41,773 nt of DNA from Bacteroidota bacterium (GTDB lineage Bacteria > Bacteroidota > Ignavibacteria > Palsa-1295), in NCBI GenBank assembly GCA_025363505.1, contig JANYDV010000211.1, positions 1 to 41,773 of the forward strand, in the 5' to 3' direction. Positions 40,636 through 41,773 of this stretch are shown here, in pieces. The notes under the pieces were generated by a model. That model had not been told where the DNA came from and did no database searches. It saw only the letters and a list, made by a program, of their open reading frames with translations. Position 1 is the stretch's first letter. The number at the start of each line of letters is the position of its first letter. The translations under genes and the position numbers were made by a program.

Positions 40636-41773
40636 CTAATAGACGATCACTTCATTGCCGCCACGCTCTTTTGCCTTTTCGAGAGCGAGCTTTGCACAGG
40701 TCATCAGGTCTTCATGCGAGGAGTTGCTTCTTGCGCCCACGATACCAACACTGGTCGTAACCGAAAAACTTTTTCTGCCAAGTGCGATCACTTCGCTGAC
40801 AATCTTTTGTCGCACCTTCTCGCTCCAAAGATATGCTTCTTCGTCAATCATTCGTGACAGGAGCACGGCGTAGGTACACTCCCCGACACGTGCGAGTGCA
40901 TCGTATGGTTGTTTGAGATACTGAAGCACTTCGGCAAGTGAGAGCACAATCGTATCGAGATCTTCTTGCGGAAATTGCTCTTTATATTGAGCAAGATCAT
41001 CGACTTCGAATAGTACGAGCGAGAGCGCTTCGTTAAATTCTTTGGCACGTGCAAGCTCTTCGCCGAACCGTTGTTCGAAACCTCGTTTATTGAGCAACCC
41101 GGTAAGAAGATCTGTTTGCGAACGGTCTTGGACAATCTCAGAGAGCGTGAAGATCTCAAGTGCGGCGGCGGCACTGCGTGTAAGATGTTCAAGCGTTTCG
41201 ATATCGACATCGGTGTATCGCCCACCCTCGCTATGTTCGATGGCGAGTGCGCCGTAATTTTTATTTGATGTGCGAATCGGGATCACTAAAAACGAATGAC
41301 CAACAGCTTGCTCGTGATCTTCGAGCAAACTAAAACGAACACTTTGTCTATTGAGCGCATCGATACGCATACTCGTGCCGCTTTGAAGTGATTTGCCGAC
41401 AATACTTTCGGCAAGAGCAATTTGCGTACGCGGCGCCACATAGCCTTCGCTGTCTTTTGCTTGGAGGTGCTGAATGCCCCATGTGCGCTGCGCTTCGTCG
41501 AATGCGATCGTCGAGAACCACTCCCACTCAACCAATTCGCCTGCGGCTTCGCTGAGTGTTCGTAAAATGTATTCGCCGGTTCGTCCGGCTTCGCGTGGTG
41601 CGCGCGAACTAAGATCGGCTCCGGTGAGCATATAGAGTTTTCGTGCAGACTCAAGCGTCCGCGCTGATGTCAGCAGATCATAGGACTCGATATACGAGCG
41701 CACAAGTCCCGAGATCAGACTCGAATACTCTGTCAGAAGACGAAGCGTCTCGGCGCTGAATTGCGCGTCTTCG
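40636..41773 (-). CDS. GAF/degenerate-GGDEF sensor protein (5' end outside the window)
   Basis: The frame stays open to the right edge, so the GTG at 41703 is not needed as a start; at least 378 residues are visible. The first visible residues (FSAETLRLLTEYSSLISGL) look like the end of a GAF domain. A second GAF-like domain occupies the next ~180 residues (SIVGKSLQSGTSMRIDALNR, FLVIPIRTSNKNYGALAIEH, YTDVDIETLEHLTRSAAAAL). The C-terminal GGDEF-type domain begins DLLTGLLNKRGFEQRFGEEL. Its signature is GECTY (40870-40884) instead of GGDEF, and the substrate and metal residues (FEVDDLAQYK) also deviate, so diguanylate cyclase activity is doubtful. Confidence 0.85.
   Translation of the reverse strand, partial: EDAQFSAETLRLLTEYSSLISGLVRSYIESYDLLTSARTLESARKLYMLTGADLSSRAPREAGRTGEYILRTLSEAAGELVEWEWFSTIAFDEAQRTWGIQHLQAKDSEGYVAPRTQIALAESIVGKSLQSGTSMRIDALNRQSVRFSLLEDHEQAVGHSFLVIPIRTSNKNYGALAIEHSEGGRYTDVDIETLEHLTRSAAAALEIFTLSEIVQDRSQTDLLTGLLNKRGFEQRFGEELARAKEFNEALSLVLFEVDDLAQYKEQFPQEDLDTIVLSLAEVLQYLKQPYDALARVGECTYAVLLSRMIDEEAYLWSEKVRQKIVSEVIALGRKSFSVTTSVGIVGARSNSSHEDLMTCAKLALEKAKERGGNEVIVY

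Noticed and set aside
1..41773. tRNA, rRNA, CRISPR array, insertion sequence, phage or integrase
   Set aside because: No cloverleaf with a CCA-adjacent stem, no repeated direct units with spacers and no transposase or integrase motif were seen by eye; a covariance-model scan was not possible.

Overview
The window looks like a chromosomal core segment from a free-living, Gram-negative member of the Bacteroidota/Chlorobi/Ignavibacteria/Kapabacteria group. The evidence is a short primary sigma factor of the Bacteroidota/Chlorobi type, a secreted FG-GAP protein ending in a type IX secretion (Por) sorting-like domain, promoters resembling the Bacteroidota TTG-N18..20-TAnnTTTG consensus, few Shine-Dalgarno sequences, and a set of enzymes (type 2 IPP isomerase, bifunctional phosphoglucose/phosphomannose isomerase, DUF2723 membrane protein) familiar from that group. 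The exact phylum is an inference. Base composition is moderate by eye, with one visibly AT-richer stretch around 25.2-27.8 kb. No tRNA, rRNA, CRISPR array, transposase or phage gene was seen, and there is no gene-free gap longer than 300 bases.

Layout. (1) 1-2390, minus strand: an isoprenoid operon (type 2 isopentenyl-diphosphate isomerase, then polyprenyl synthetase) ending in HPr; a further minus-strand gene may begin at the left edge. (2) 2481-5307, plus strand: a single-pass membrane protein with a half-SPOR-like tail, followed by the thiol-disulfide exporter DsbD. (3) 5315-24070, minus strand: a 16-gene co-directional array. It starts with an orphan bacterial-microcompartment-domain protein that has its own good promoter, then YbbR protein, M20 amidohydrolase, DUF2723 membrane protein, phosphoglucose/phosphomannose isomerase, Fmt, glycerophosphodiesterase, DUF255 thioredoxin protein, 3-methyladenine glycosylase, TlpA/DipZ-like thioredoxin, Rieske oxygenase, GatB, TpiA, homocysteine-methyltransferase-like/MTHFR fusion, family 2 glycosyltransferase and NDP-sugar epimerase. 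Many neighbours overlap as ATGA or TAATG. (4) 24169-27815: the T9SS cargo protein and a divergent AT-rich membrane protein. (5) 27787-33674, minus strand: flippase, heparinase II/III-like protein, two related lipoproteins, a methyltransferase, RecR and YbaB. (6) 33847-36415, plus strand: a tightly overlapping envelope operon of a barrel-like protein, a lipoprotein glycerophosphodiesterase and a second barrel-like protein. (7) 36416-41773, minus strand: secreted phosphoesterase, NifU-like scaffold, Mrp ATPase, a clear terminator, primary sigma factor, a PIN-domain protein with an unrecognised small partner, and the truncated end of a GAF/GGDEF-like sensor running off the window.

Most genes are housekeeping. 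Several envelope and glycan genes (flippase, heparinase, glycosyltransferase, epimerase, GT-C-like protein, DUF2723) are spread over the window rather than grouped in one locus. The items most worth follow-up are the orphan BMC-domain protein with a Rho-N/SAP-like tail, the methyltransferase module of the MTHFR fusion that has lost two of its three zinc cysteines, the PIN/unknown pair, and the GGDEF-like domain whose signature has decayed to GECTY.
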